Shown here piece after piece: positions 37,264-43,745 of a stretch of DNA of 64,000 nt. Numbering within the stretch: position 1 is the stretch's first letter; each line of letters begins with the position of its first letter. The translations under genes were made by a program, and so were the position numbers. Origin of the DNA: a virus; the IMG/VR virus record IMGVR_UViG_3300020057_000496, positions 1 through 64,000 of that record; one strand, written 5' to 3'. Under the pieces are notes generated by a model. The model was given only the letters and a program-made list of their open reading frames with translations, was not told where the DNA came from and searched no databases.

Positions 37264-37306
37264 AATACGGGGTCCCCGATCCAACGAAAGGGACCCCGTA
37301 TTTGTT
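37264..37306 (+). terminator. Strong intrinsic terminator after the NAD+ operon
   Basis: A perfect 13-bp stem (AATACGGGGTCCC / GGGACCCCGTATT) with a 13-base loop, followed by TGTT. It begins five bases after the 33-residue gene's stop codon. Confidence 0.7.
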
Positions 37307-37320
37307 CGAATGGAGAAAAA

Positions 37321-37413
37321 GTGCCTAGTGGCCGGATGTTCTTGTTGAACGCATTGCGGGTGACTGCTGCGTTTGCGTGTCCGTACGTGTATTTAAAACT
37401 AGAGCGAGCTTGA
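37321..37413 (+). CDS. Small hydrophobic protein (30 residues)
   Basis: GTG after GGAGAAAAA. The product (PSGRMFLLNALRVTAAFACP and a short tail) is hydrophobic. It lies one base before an HTH gene in the same direction, so a toxin-antitoxin-like arrangement is conceivable but unsupported otherwise. Confidence 0.35.
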   Translation: MPSGRMFLLNALRVTAAFACPYVYLKLERA

Positions 37414-37414
37414 G

Positions 37415-37633
37415 GTGGAGGTCGCTACGCTACGGATGTTACGCGAGAAGCTAGGGCTGAATCAGGCGTCGCTAGCGGCCAAGCTCGGCAAGAGTCAGGG
37501 ACAGGTATCCCGGACGGAGGCAAACGACGACCCGCGCATTTCGACGATCAAAGAATACGTGGAGGCATTAGGTGGCAAACTCGAAGTTACGGTCAGGTGT
37601 GGTACGACAGAAATCAAGCTCGCGTTCGATTAG
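37415..37633 (+). CDS. HTH (XRE/Cro-type) DNA-binding protein
   Basis: 72 residues from GTG. A classic helix-turn-helix: LRMLREKLGLNQASLAAKLG, then KSQGQVSRTE, then ISTIKEYVEALGGKLEVTV, which is the pattern of HigA/XRE regulators with the C-terminal strand. It could be a repressor or an antitoxin. It lies just after a terminator and upstream of an intein-containing phosphoesterase. Confidence 0.7.
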   Translation: MEVATLRMLREKLGLNQASLAAKLGKSQGQVSRTEANDDPRISTIKEYVEALGGKLEVTVRCGTTEIKLAFD

Positions 37634-37644
37634 TACGGGCTTAT

Positions 37645-39222
37645 ATGTCAGTTGATTTCGTAACCTCAGACGTTCACTTTCTACATGCGAACATCATCAA
37701 GTACTGTAACCGGCCGTTCAGTAGTGTCGAAGAACAAACTGAGTACTTGATAGAGAACTGGAATAGAGTAGTCGGCAAAGACCACGTCGTCATGAATCTC
37801 GGCGACTTCATTTGGACCAAGGACCCCGACGCTTGGGTAGGAATCGTCAACCGACTGAACGGCAAGCAGCAGATCGTCGTCGGAAACCACGACCACTTGC
37901 TTACCGAAAAGGACGGCACGCCAAAGAACTACGCCGACCTGGCGCCACAGATCCAGGAATTGATCAAAACCGGGAAGATCATTTCAATCAAGTCGATGTG
38001 TGAGATCAAACTCGCCGGACGCTGGTTTCACTACGTACACTTCCCGTTGGGGGCCTGGCATCGGTCGCTCTACGGAAGTGCGATGATCCACGGACACTGC
38101 GTTGATGAAGAAACAGAGATCATGACAACGAGCGGATGGAGGGGTATTCGTAATATTGCAATTGGTGACGGAATATATTCATTCGATCCAAGTAGGTGCG
38201 AATTTGTACTAGATACTATCAGTCAGATTGTGAAACAAAACTACCATGGTGACGTGTATGAATTAGACACTAGGAACATATCGTTTCGCGTTACTAGTGA
38301 GCATACCATGGTACATTTTAGTCGGGGTGGTAAGTTTTTGGAATCCCCAGCTAGTGTGCTGCTAAAGCAAAATACCATGAGGCTACTTAAGGCTGGAGTG
38401 CGTAGCGGAACTCGACTGAATTTATCCGACGATCTACTTGCCCTACTTATTCTTATTGCTGCCGATGGTTCAATTAAAACAGAAACGCAACTTGCACGGA
38501 TCAAGGTTAAGCGCCCACATAAGATTGCTTATATTAAGCAGGTTTTATGTAACTTACAATTGCAATATAGTAAATACAAGCAAAAGGATGCCTCTTGGTC
38601 GTTTAATTTTTATATTCCACCAGAGCTGTTGTCATTTACTATAAAGGGACTAGATAGAAAATTAATGAGTTGTAGCCCCGATCAATTTAAGGTCATACTA
38701 GGGGCCTATGCAAATTCGGATGGTTCAGTAAATGGTAATGGCGTTATTATCTATTCCGCAAAAGAAGCAGAGATAGACCTTCTCCAGGAACTTGCTGTAA
38801 TCTCTGGTTTTAGCGCAACTAAATTCACAAGGAGACATGGGTTCTCTGGTGGATTACGACATCAATTATCAGTTTATCCTAATGCAATAAGTCGCGTGCA
38901 GTCGATTCGTAGTAAACTCAAGGTCGAAAGAGTATATGGAGAGTTATTTTGGTGTATAAAATGTAAGAATCAGAATTTCATAATGCGTCGCAATGGCAAG
39001 GTTCATCTTACTGGTAATTCGCATGGTAAGTATCGGCTTTCTTGGCCACAGTCGGTTACTGACGGCAAGGCAATGGATGCCGGGGTTGACAGTCGTTCGA
39101 TCGCAACCAATACCCTTGACGACAAGGGACTATATCGCCCATTCTGCATGCGGACGGAAGTGGCCCCACTAATTGCCAGTATCAAGTCCCGCAACCAGAA
39201 CGACTTCAACGGCGACGCGTAA
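37645..39222 (+). CDS. Metallophosphoesterase split by an intein
   Basis: 525 residues from ATG 37645. Motifs in order: TSDVHF, NLGDFIW, VVGNHDH, then HGH interrupted by a 307-residue intein and resumed as SHGKYRLSW. The spliced protein is about 218 residues, typical of the small calcineurin-like phosphoesterases in phages, with the last metal motif G-H-S-H rebuilt only after splicing. It differs in subgroup from the phosphoesterase at 18324. The substrate is unknown. Confidence 0.8.
   Translation: MSVDFVTSDVHFLHANIIKYCNRPFSSVEEQTEYLIENWNRVVGKDHVVMNLGDFIWTKDPDAWVGIVNRLNGKQQIVVGNHDHLLTEKDGTPKNYADLAPQIQELIKTGKIISIKSMCEIKLAGRWFHYVHFPLGAWHRSLYGSAMIHGHCVDEETEIMTTSGWRGIRNIAIGDGIYSFDPSRCEFVLDTISQIVKQNYHGDVYELDTRNISFRVTSEHTMVHFSRGGKFLESPASVLLKQNTMRLLKAGVRSGTRLNLSDDLLALLILIAADGSIKTETQLARIKVKRPHKIAYIKQVLCNLQLQYSKYKQKDASWSFNFYIPPELLSFTIKGLDRKLMSCSPDQFKVILGAYANSDGSVNGNGVIIYSAKEAEIDLLQELAVISGFSATKFTRRHGFSGGLRHQLSVYPNAISRVQSIRSKLKVERVYGELFWCIKCKNQNFIMRRNGKVHLTGNSHGKYRLSWPQSVTDGKAMDAGVDSRSIATNTLDDKGLYRPFCMRTEVAPLIASIKSRNQNDFNGDA
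38098..39018 (+). other. Intein with LAGLIDADG-type endonuclease in the phosphoesterase
   Basis: 307 codons, from Cys1 (CVDEETEIMTTSG) to VHLTGN followed by extein Ser+1. VTSEHTMVHF is the N-terminal His block. Endonuclease helices read LLILIAADGS and ILGAYANSDGS; the second is degenerate. The DNA is much AT-richer than the flanking gene, consistent with recent arrival. Confidence 0.85.
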
Positions 39223-39540
39223 TTGGCGAGTGAAGTAGTGGTAAAGGACAAGAAAGAACACGACCGGCGTAAGCTTACGAAGGAAGAAGGCGCAGCGATT
39301 TATCGGTGGCTGACGGAACGCTGGGGCCTTAGCCCGAAAGCGGGTTCGCAATTCCTGGACGAGGTGCGAGACAAACTTCCGTATCGGACAGTCGGGGAGG
39401 CATTCATGGAAGTCTGGACCTTCGCCAGGCGAGAGTACATGCTTCAGTTACTTGTCCACGTCAAGTCTGACAAGTACGATGAGCGACAGAAGGAATTGTT
39501 CATGTTCAAGACTGGTGGCTTGGATAAAGAAGATAGTTAG
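39223..39540 (+). CDS. Hypothetical helical protein
   Basis: 105 residues from TTG directly after the phosphoesterase stop; GTG 39232 is an alternative. Charged and helical (DKKEHDRRKLTKEEGAAIYR, RTVGEAFMEVWTFARREYML). No family recognised. Confidence 0.45.
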   Translation: MASEVVVKDKKEHDRRKLTKEEGAAIYRWLTERWGLSPKAGSQFLDEVRDKLPYRTVGEAFMEVWTFARREYMLQLLVHVKSDKYDERQKELFMFKTGGLDKEDS

Positions 39541-39552
39541 CCCGCTAAAATT

Positions 39553-40071
39553 GTGATCCACGTCTTTAAGCACCCCTGGTCGCTTGACTACACGCAGCTA
39601 CTCAATAGCTACGAGCTTGCCGTTAAGTACACCAGTGAGAATCACTACGTCTTCTACATAAGAATACGTGAGGGTCGCATACGCTCCTCGGATGGGCTAT
39701 CAAGGCCACTAACGGAGTACAGACTGACGCAACCCTCAAGGCTAAGCGCCGTTATGCGTGGCTGTCGCATGAGTAGCTTCAAGCCCGAATTACTAGTAAC
39801 GGAAGGCGAAGGCACGACTTGTGCCTGGATAAAGAAACTGACCGAGCTATCTCAAATGATTAGAATTTGCACCGCTGATTTTCAGAAGGGGCCTAGTCTC
39901 GTAGTTCAGTACCACAATAACGATGTCCATACTTGGAATTCGACTGCATTCAGGCTCGTGATAATAACGGACCGTCCGATCAAGAGAGCTGAAGTGTTGA
40001 GTCAGGTACTCACTGAGCATAATCTAATTTGCCTTACTTCAGGACTGGCTGGTGTCATTGCTTTAGGTTAG
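39553..40071 (+). CDS. Hypothetical protein
   Basis: 172 residues from GTG. Mixed alpha/beta, with a C-terminal LTEHNLICLTSGLAGVIAL that weakly resembles the ends of the genes at 32779 and 34071. It overlaps the convergent gene on the other strand by 4 bp. No motif recognised. Confidence 0.45.
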   Translation: MIHVFKHPWSLDYTQLLNSYELAVKYTSENHYVFYIRIREGRIRSSDGLSRPLTEYRLTQPSRLSAVMRGCRMSSFKPELLVTEGEGTTCAWIKKLTELSQMIRICTADFQKGPSLVVQYHNNDVHTWNSTAFRLVIITDRPIKRAEVLSQVLTEHNLICLTSGLAGVIALG

Positions 40072-40295
40072 TCGTTACAGAGCGCATTAGCACTGCGTAC
40101 CGCACGGGCCTTCCGAACATTCTCGCGGCATGACTGTAGCTTTTTGATTGAGCGTGCCACTCCACCTGACGCGCCGCCCTTTAGTCCGTTGCAACTCGGG
40201 CAATGTAGCTTAGTTCCGGGGTGAATGTCGCAGTCGTAGTGGTTGACTTGTAGTTCCAAGAGGTTCTCGATCGCATTGTCTATTTCTTTTTTCAT
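40068..40295 (-). CDS. Small Cys/His protein, possible endonuclease VII-like fragment
   Basis: 75 residues. Contains NHYDCDIHPGTKLHCPSCNGLKGG, a C-x-H / C-x2-C pattern suggesting a zinc site similar to small HNH or endonuclease VII-like proteins, then a basic tail. It is the only leftward gene in this rightward stretch. A perfect extended -10 lies seven bases before its ATG and no ribosome-binding site is present, so it may be translated from a leaderless mRNA. Confidence 0.5.
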   Translation of the reverse strand: MKKEIDNAIENLLELQVNHYDCDIHPGTKLHCPSCNGLKGGASGGVARSIKKLQSCRENVRKARAVRSANALCND

Positions 40296-40302
40296 CGAAC
40301 AT

Positions 40303-40311
40303 ATTATAGCA
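40303..40311 (-). promoter_or_regulatory. Extended -10 promoter of the leftward 75-residue gene
   Basis: On the minus strand the sequence reads TGCTATAAT, a perfect extended -10. The ATG starts eight bases downstream of the hexamer, at the expected transcription start. No clear -35 (TTTATC at 16 bp is weak), as is common for extended -10 promoters. Confidence 0.55.
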
Positions 40312-40336
40312 CGACCCCAGATGGATAAACGACCCC

Positions 40337-40365
40337 TTGACCGACTGTTGAATCAGTGATAGGTT
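40337..40365 (+). promoter_or_regulatory. Probable promoter for the 40.4-kb rightward genes
   Basis: TTGACC and TAGGTT with 17 bp between them and TG one base before the -10 (TGATAGGTT). It lies 40 bp upstream of the next rightward ATG and diverges from the leftward promoter at 40303-40311. Confidence 0.55.
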
Positions 40366-40404
40366 CGCCGCAGGCGGCGACCGCAACTTGCGAGGTAGGT
40401 GAGG

Positions 40405-40851
40405 ATGAAAGCAAAAAGGCTCCTGAAGCTGGCCGACTTCCTTGAAAAGCTCCCCGAGAAGAAACGTAAGGGGAAGTTCGACATGGACACCTTCGGGAAA
40501 CATGTCGGCCCACACCACCCCAAGAAGTACAACTACTGCGGCACGTCGGCATGTGCTCTTGGTTGGGCAACAACAAGCCCTTACTTCCGCCGACTTGGGC
40601 TAAAGGCCGGCTGGCGCAAAATGGGTCGGAAGGGAAGTCCAGGATATCGCTGGAGAATGGACATGAGTTACCGTAAGCTCCACGAATTCGCCGCAGCCGG
40701 GAGGTTGTTCGACATCCCAGAAATGGAAGCTTACTTCCTGTTCGGAGGTGGGGAACTAACGAGTAGGCGGAAAGTAATTCGGAGTCTGCGAAAACTAGCC
40801 AGGCTAGGAGTTACTAAGTTTAGGTTGGCACACGGGGCTAGCTATCAATGA
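40405..40851 (+). CDS. Hypothetical protein with CGTSACALGWA motif
   Basis: 148 residues from the ATG behind GGTAGGTGAGG. The sequence begins LLKLADFLEKLP and contains YNYCGTSACALGWATT, a pattern I recall from uncharacterised phage and plasmid proteins. The two Cys may bind metal. The C-terminus is strongly basic. Function unknown. Confidence 0.55.
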   Translation: MKAKRLLKLADFLEKLPEKKRKGKFDMDTFGKHVGPHHPKKYNYCGTSACALGWATTSPYFRRLGLKAGWRKMGRKGSPGYRWRMDMSYRKLHEFAAAGRLFDIPEMEAYFLFGGGELTSRRKVIRSLRKLARLGVTKFRLAHGASYQ

Positions 40852-40855
40852 ACGG

Positions 40856-41131
40856 ATGAAAAATCCATACTGGTTCGTAAGGAAATATGCGAAGTACGCG
40901 TTGCAGTCACTGCAACTCGCAGGCAGCTTGGTTGAGTTCTGTAAGAAGTGTGGTCGGAAACAACCGTTGGTCTGGACTGCTCCAAATAATCTATGGCTTG
41001 AGATTAACGGGAAATCTGGCGGGGTACTTTGCCCCGAATGCTTCCAATCTTGCTGTGACGCACGCGGAATCCCTGTTTGCTGGGAACCAAAAGTTAGAAC
41101 CAGGGCACGCGGAAGTCAGCCAGGAAGGTAG
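40856..41131 (+). CDS. Zinc-ribbon protein
   Basis: 91 residues. Two C-x2-C pairs (CKKCG and CPECF) about 30 residues apart form a zinc ribbon; the segment between them (LVWTAPNNLWLEINGKSGG) is typical of small phage zinc proteins. The basic ends suggest nucleic-acid contact. Function unknown. Confidence 0.5.
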   Translation: MKNPYWFVRKYAKYALQSLQLAGSLVEFCKKCGRKQPLVWTAPNNLWLEINGKSGGVLCPECFQSCCDARGIPVCWEPKVRTRARGSQPGR

Positions 41132-41144
41132 GGTAAATTCGAAT

Positions 41145-41258
41145 ATGCCCGGTGTGTATTCCTATGCCGCGTGCCTCGCCCGTATTTGGTGCGTGCGTAG
41201 AGTACGTTACCTGTCGCCGTTGTCTCGCAATAAGAAGTCAACAGAGTCAGCGGACTGA
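41145..41258 (+). CDS. Possible small protein (37 residues)
   Basis: ATG shortly after GGAAGGTAGGG, beginning PGVYSYAACLARIW and ending KKSTESAD. It fills most of the 140 bp between two better genes. The frame is part of a longer shadow of the zinc-ribbon gene, so the call is weak. Confidence 0.25.
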   Translation: MPGVYSYAACLARIWCVRRVRYLSPLSRNKKSTESAD

Positions 41259-41271
41259 AGGGAGATAGTCC

Positions 41272-41607
41272 ATGGATGCGTTACCACCGAATCCACCGGC
41301 CGTAGTCAGTGCGGTATGCCCAGAACTACAGGTGCGGTCAGTTGAACTAGGGAAGCGCTTCTTTATTGTCGAGTACTGTGTTTACCGAGGGTCGGGATTT
41401 TACGCCCCGGCTACCGTAGACAGCCAACCTCACTACCCGGCACAGGCAACTGTCTATGAACTCAAGGGGGGTGTCCGGGTACGGCTCGGTCGTACATTCC
41501 CGGCTTCATGGATAGACCGAGGCTGCTTCGAAGACGATCCGGCGACACTCGTGTCTGAGGCGACAAGGAACTTCGGGAAGAAGTCCGGGAAGGTTCGAAA
41601 GAAGTAA
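41272..41607 (+). CDS. Hypothetical protein
   Basis: 111 residues, ATG behind GGGAGATAGTCC. A beta-rich core (RSVELGKRFFIVEYCVYRGS, VYELKGGVRVRLGR) and a Lys-rich tail. No family recognised. It is the last protein gene before the tRNA. Confidence 0.5.
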   Translation: MDALPPNPPAVVSAVCPELQVRSVELGKRFFIVEYCVYRGSGFYAPATVDSQPHYPAQATVYELKGGVRVRLGRTFPASWIDRGCFEDDPATLVSEATRNFGKKSGKVRKK

Positions 41608-41680
41608 TTAGGGAGTGTGACGTAACGCAGTTTCGCTGGTCCTTTAAGCCAGAGTCGGCCAGATTAGCCGCGTCCAACTT

Positions 41681-41753
41681 GGTCCCATAGTTTAACAGGT
41701 TAAAACGGGCTCCTTATAAGAGCTTGACGTACGTTCAAGTCGTACTGGGACCA
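41681..41753 (+). tRNA. tRNA-Ile with anticodon UAU
   Basis: 73 nt. Acceptor GGTCCCA/TGGGACC (7 bp), D stem GTTT/AAAC, anticodon stem GGCTC/GAGCT (one G-U) with loop CTTATAA giving anticodon UAU, a 4-base variable loop, and T arm GTACG-TTCAAGT-CGTAC. The discriminator is A, and CCA is not encoded, so it must be added; a CCA-adding-enzyme-like gene lies at 48687-49772. UAU reads the AUA codon. Confidence 0.85.
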
Positions 41754-41779
41754 CCTACCTATTAACGAAGGACTTAACT

Positions 41780-42016
41780 GTGGCGATTTCTAAACGTAGA
41801 CTTGGTTGTAAGTGCACCTGCCATACCAATAATTGGCGGCTGTCGGGGTACAGGAGCCATGCTGACTGCTTGAACTGTACGAGCTTCCTGCGCTTCGAAC
41901 CTAAAGTGCGGAAATTCCTTGAGCGAACCTTCAAGCCGAGCGTCGCCCCGATCCTTGGTCGCTCAACACTCCCGACCTTCAAACGGTCCCGAACGGTCCC
42001 GAACTCCTGCGCTTAG
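41780..42016 (+). CDS. Small Cys-rich, basic protein
   Basis: 78 residues from GTG. The N-terminal half has CKCTCHTNN and ADCLNC, a likely zinc site; the C-terminal half is basic. No clear ribosome-binding site. It lies between the tRNA and a candidate small RNA gene. Confidence 0.45.
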   Translation: MAISKRRLGCKCTCHTNNWRLSGYRSHADCLNCTSFLRFEPKVRKFLERTFKPSVAPILGRSTLPTFKRSRTVPNSCA

Positions 42017-42030
42017 CCACGCATTCCTCC

Positions 42031-42059
42031 TTGCTGGAGGTTCGAAAAGGTGATAGCAT
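42031..42059 (+). promoter_or_regulatory. Promoter of a candidate small RNA gene
   Basis: TTGCTG and TAGCAT with 17 bp between them and TG one base before the -10 (TGATAGCAT). Transcription would start near 42066. Confidence 0.5.
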
Positions 42060-42065
42060 GAGACG

Positions 42066-42193
42066 TTCCGTGGGACTGCGGCTCGGTCAACGAGCCGGGT
42101 CTCCTGGATCGATCGGGAGGTCGCTGCGTCCGTAATTATGCTGGCGTGGTACGGCCGGGCTGCTCACTCGCACGCCCGGTCGTCTCCTTTTCT
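42066..42193 (+). ncRNA. Candidate small structured RNA with its own terminator
   Basis: About 128 nt between a good promoter and an intrinsic terminator. Hairpins: GGCTCG-gtcaa-CGAGCC (about 42081-42097), then a TCTCC/GGAGG pairing, then the terminator stem ACGGCCGGGC/GCCCGGTCGT (42151-42160 with 42174-42183, one G-U), followed by CTCCTTTTCT. The only frame inside is a 25-codon one without a ribosome-binding site. It lies 300 bp after the tRNA. Confidence 0.5.
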
Positions 42194-42219
42194 GGACTAT
42201 AACTGAATCGGGGTGTGGT

Positions 42220-42456
42220 GTGGGCGCAATTTTAGTCGCTTCGTGTCTCTGTCAGAATGCGTACCAGGACGGCCTTTATGGTCGCGGGAAGCGGCTGTTC
42301 AATCTCAAGTTCGACAAGGCCAAGGGGTCACTGTGTACCGTCTGCGGCAAGTCCGGGCCAGGCGTGGCCGTCCGTGAGGTTGCCACGAAAATCAAGCAGG
42401 CGAAGAAGGAAGAGCCGAAGGACAAGTCCGGTAAGAAGGGCAAGAAGGCAAAGTAA
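42220..42456 (+). CDS. Zinc-binding protein with Lys-rich tail
   Basis: 78 residues from GTG. LCQNAYQDGLYGRGKRLFN followed by CTVCGKSGPG resembles a common small phage zinc protein, and the tail is almost all Lys/Glu/Gly (KKEEPKDKSGKKGKKAK). Possibly nucleic-acid binding. It ends 77 bp before a transposon remnant. Confidence 0.5.
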   Translation: MGAILVASCLCQNAYQDGLYGRGKRLFNLKFDKAKGSLCTVCGKSGPGVAVREVATKIKQAKKEEPKDKSGKKGKKAK

Positions 42457-42533
42457 GCCAGTTCCTTCGTCGTCAATGCTCTATACTTTTTCCTTTTACT
42501 TCAACGACGAGTCCAGGCGGGCTATTCGTTCAA

Positions 42534-42835
42534 GTCGGAACTAGCCGGTGTTGAGCTGATCGAAGTCAACCCGGCGTACACGTCGCAACGCTGCTACTCC
42601 TGTGGCCACACGTGCGCATCGAATCGCGAGAACCAAGCGGAATTTCGTTGCGTGTCGTGCGGCCACGAAGCGAACGCGGACATCAACGCGGCGAAGAATA
42701 TCCTTGCGGCAGGACATGCCGTCAATGCGCGTGGAGGCACACGGGTGCCGTTGAAGCGCGAACCTACTCGGGAGGTACGCCGTGCCGCGTAACTTCCGAG
42801 GAATCCTCGTCCCTTCAGGGCGGGGAGGATGTCAA
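42534..42835 (+). mobile_element. Truncated TnpB element, copy E (3' tnpB plus right end)
   Basis: Contains the last ~85 codons of a tnpB (42534-42791): AYTSQRCYSCGH, CVSCGHEANADINAAKNI, through to the stop, then the right-end hairpin (CTCGTCCCTTCAGGGCGGGG) ending in GAGGATGTCAA at 42835. It differs from copy D at many positions, so it came from another copy rather than from a duplication of D. Everything upstream is gone. The downstream flank is AACGTAGCCAGG. Confidence 0.75.
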
Positions 42836-42849
42836 AACGTAGCCAGGCT

Positions 42850-43500
42850 GGCTAGCCTAGGGACAGGACAGAGCGCGGCGACGCCGCTCGTCTTAGGGTG
42901 GGGGGACCTTACGTCCGGGTTCCCCCACCCCACCCCGGCCGTTGCCGGGCACCGACCAAGGCAGGCCCGAAAAGCCTACTGTTTCGGGCACGGTGCAAGT
43001 TACCACACTCTCTTGCATTTACAGGGACGCCAGAACCAAGATCTTACCCCTCCCGAGAGGGGGACCAGCCGCTTCCTGCCCGACTTCCACCCCACCGTCG
43101 GGTATCGTCGGTCCCGGACAGCGCAAAAAGCCTAGTGTTTACGGGTGCGAGCTTAGTTACCACACTCTCTTGCATTCCCCTCTTGCAAGGTAGTGTGGTA
43201 ACTTTGCTCTCCCCTTATTCTAGGGCTCAACCGACCAAAGCGGGGAGTCCGAGGAGTCGAACCTGAGGCACCCCAGCCGCTCGGTTAGCCCGGCAGTCAC
43301 AAGGTGCCATGGGACGGGGAGCCCGGTACCCCAGCCTTGAACTATACCGAGGTAGCCGGGGTGCGTGACGGTCTCTCTCCATCCCGGCCCCACGCGCAAA
43401 GGAACCCAGAAGATTCGCGTCATCGTTTTCTCCGTAACGCTTGGCTGTGTCTCGGTCTGATCACGGGGCCAGTTCTGGCATAACACGGGTCGGTATAAGC
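42850..43500 (+). ncRNA. Hairpin-rich non-coding region, candidate large structured RNA
   Basis: About 650 bp without a convincing gene, G/C-run-rich and full of perfect stems: GTGGGGG/CCCCCAC (42898-42928), CCCGGC-cgtt-GCCGGG (42934-42949), nested GCACCG/CGGTGC plus GCCCGAAA/TTTCGGGC (42949-42996), CCCCTC-ccga-GAGGGG (43047-43062), and GTTACCACACT/AGTGTGGTAAC with an inner CTTGCA/TGCAAG (43156-43202). A ~50-bp unit is directly repeated (about 42969-43020 and 43122-43177) with an identical 22-bp core. The size and tRNA-proximal setting recall large phage RNAs such as GOLLD or ROOL, but I cannot match it to either. Strand is uncertain. From 43500 to 43745 I see nothing clear; part may be the left end of the next element. 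Confidence 0.4.
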
Positions 43501-43745
43501 AAGGCCCCGCTTGCCTGATTTTACCAGCCGATGGTTATGCTGCCTTAACAGTGAAGCTACTTCGCGACGGCAATCTACACAGATGTTTCCATAGACCTGT
43601 CCCCGTCCGAACGGCGTCGTAAAGACAGGGGTCAGAGGTCCACGTATTTTCTAACGGGCCAGATGGACGTGCAGTTGATAGACGACGTGTCGCCCAGTGC
43701 GTAACTCTTGACTCTTCCGCATAGACCAAGTACCCTCGGCCTGTC

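Noticed and set aside
37321-37633. Toxin-antitoxin pair (30-residue protein plus HTH)
   Set aside because: The small protein has no toxin family features; only gene order suggests it.
42782-43266. Overlapping plus-strand frames of 83-122 codons
   Set aside because: They run across perfect hairpins and direct repeats, have no ribosome-binding site and no protein-like pattern.
43240-43310. Minus-strand tRNA suggested by GGTTCGACTCC (T loop) and CTAACCGAGCGGC (D arm)
   Set aside because: Only about 11 bases lie between the two arms, too short for an anticodon arm, and the T stem has a mismatch; kept as part of the structured non-coding block.
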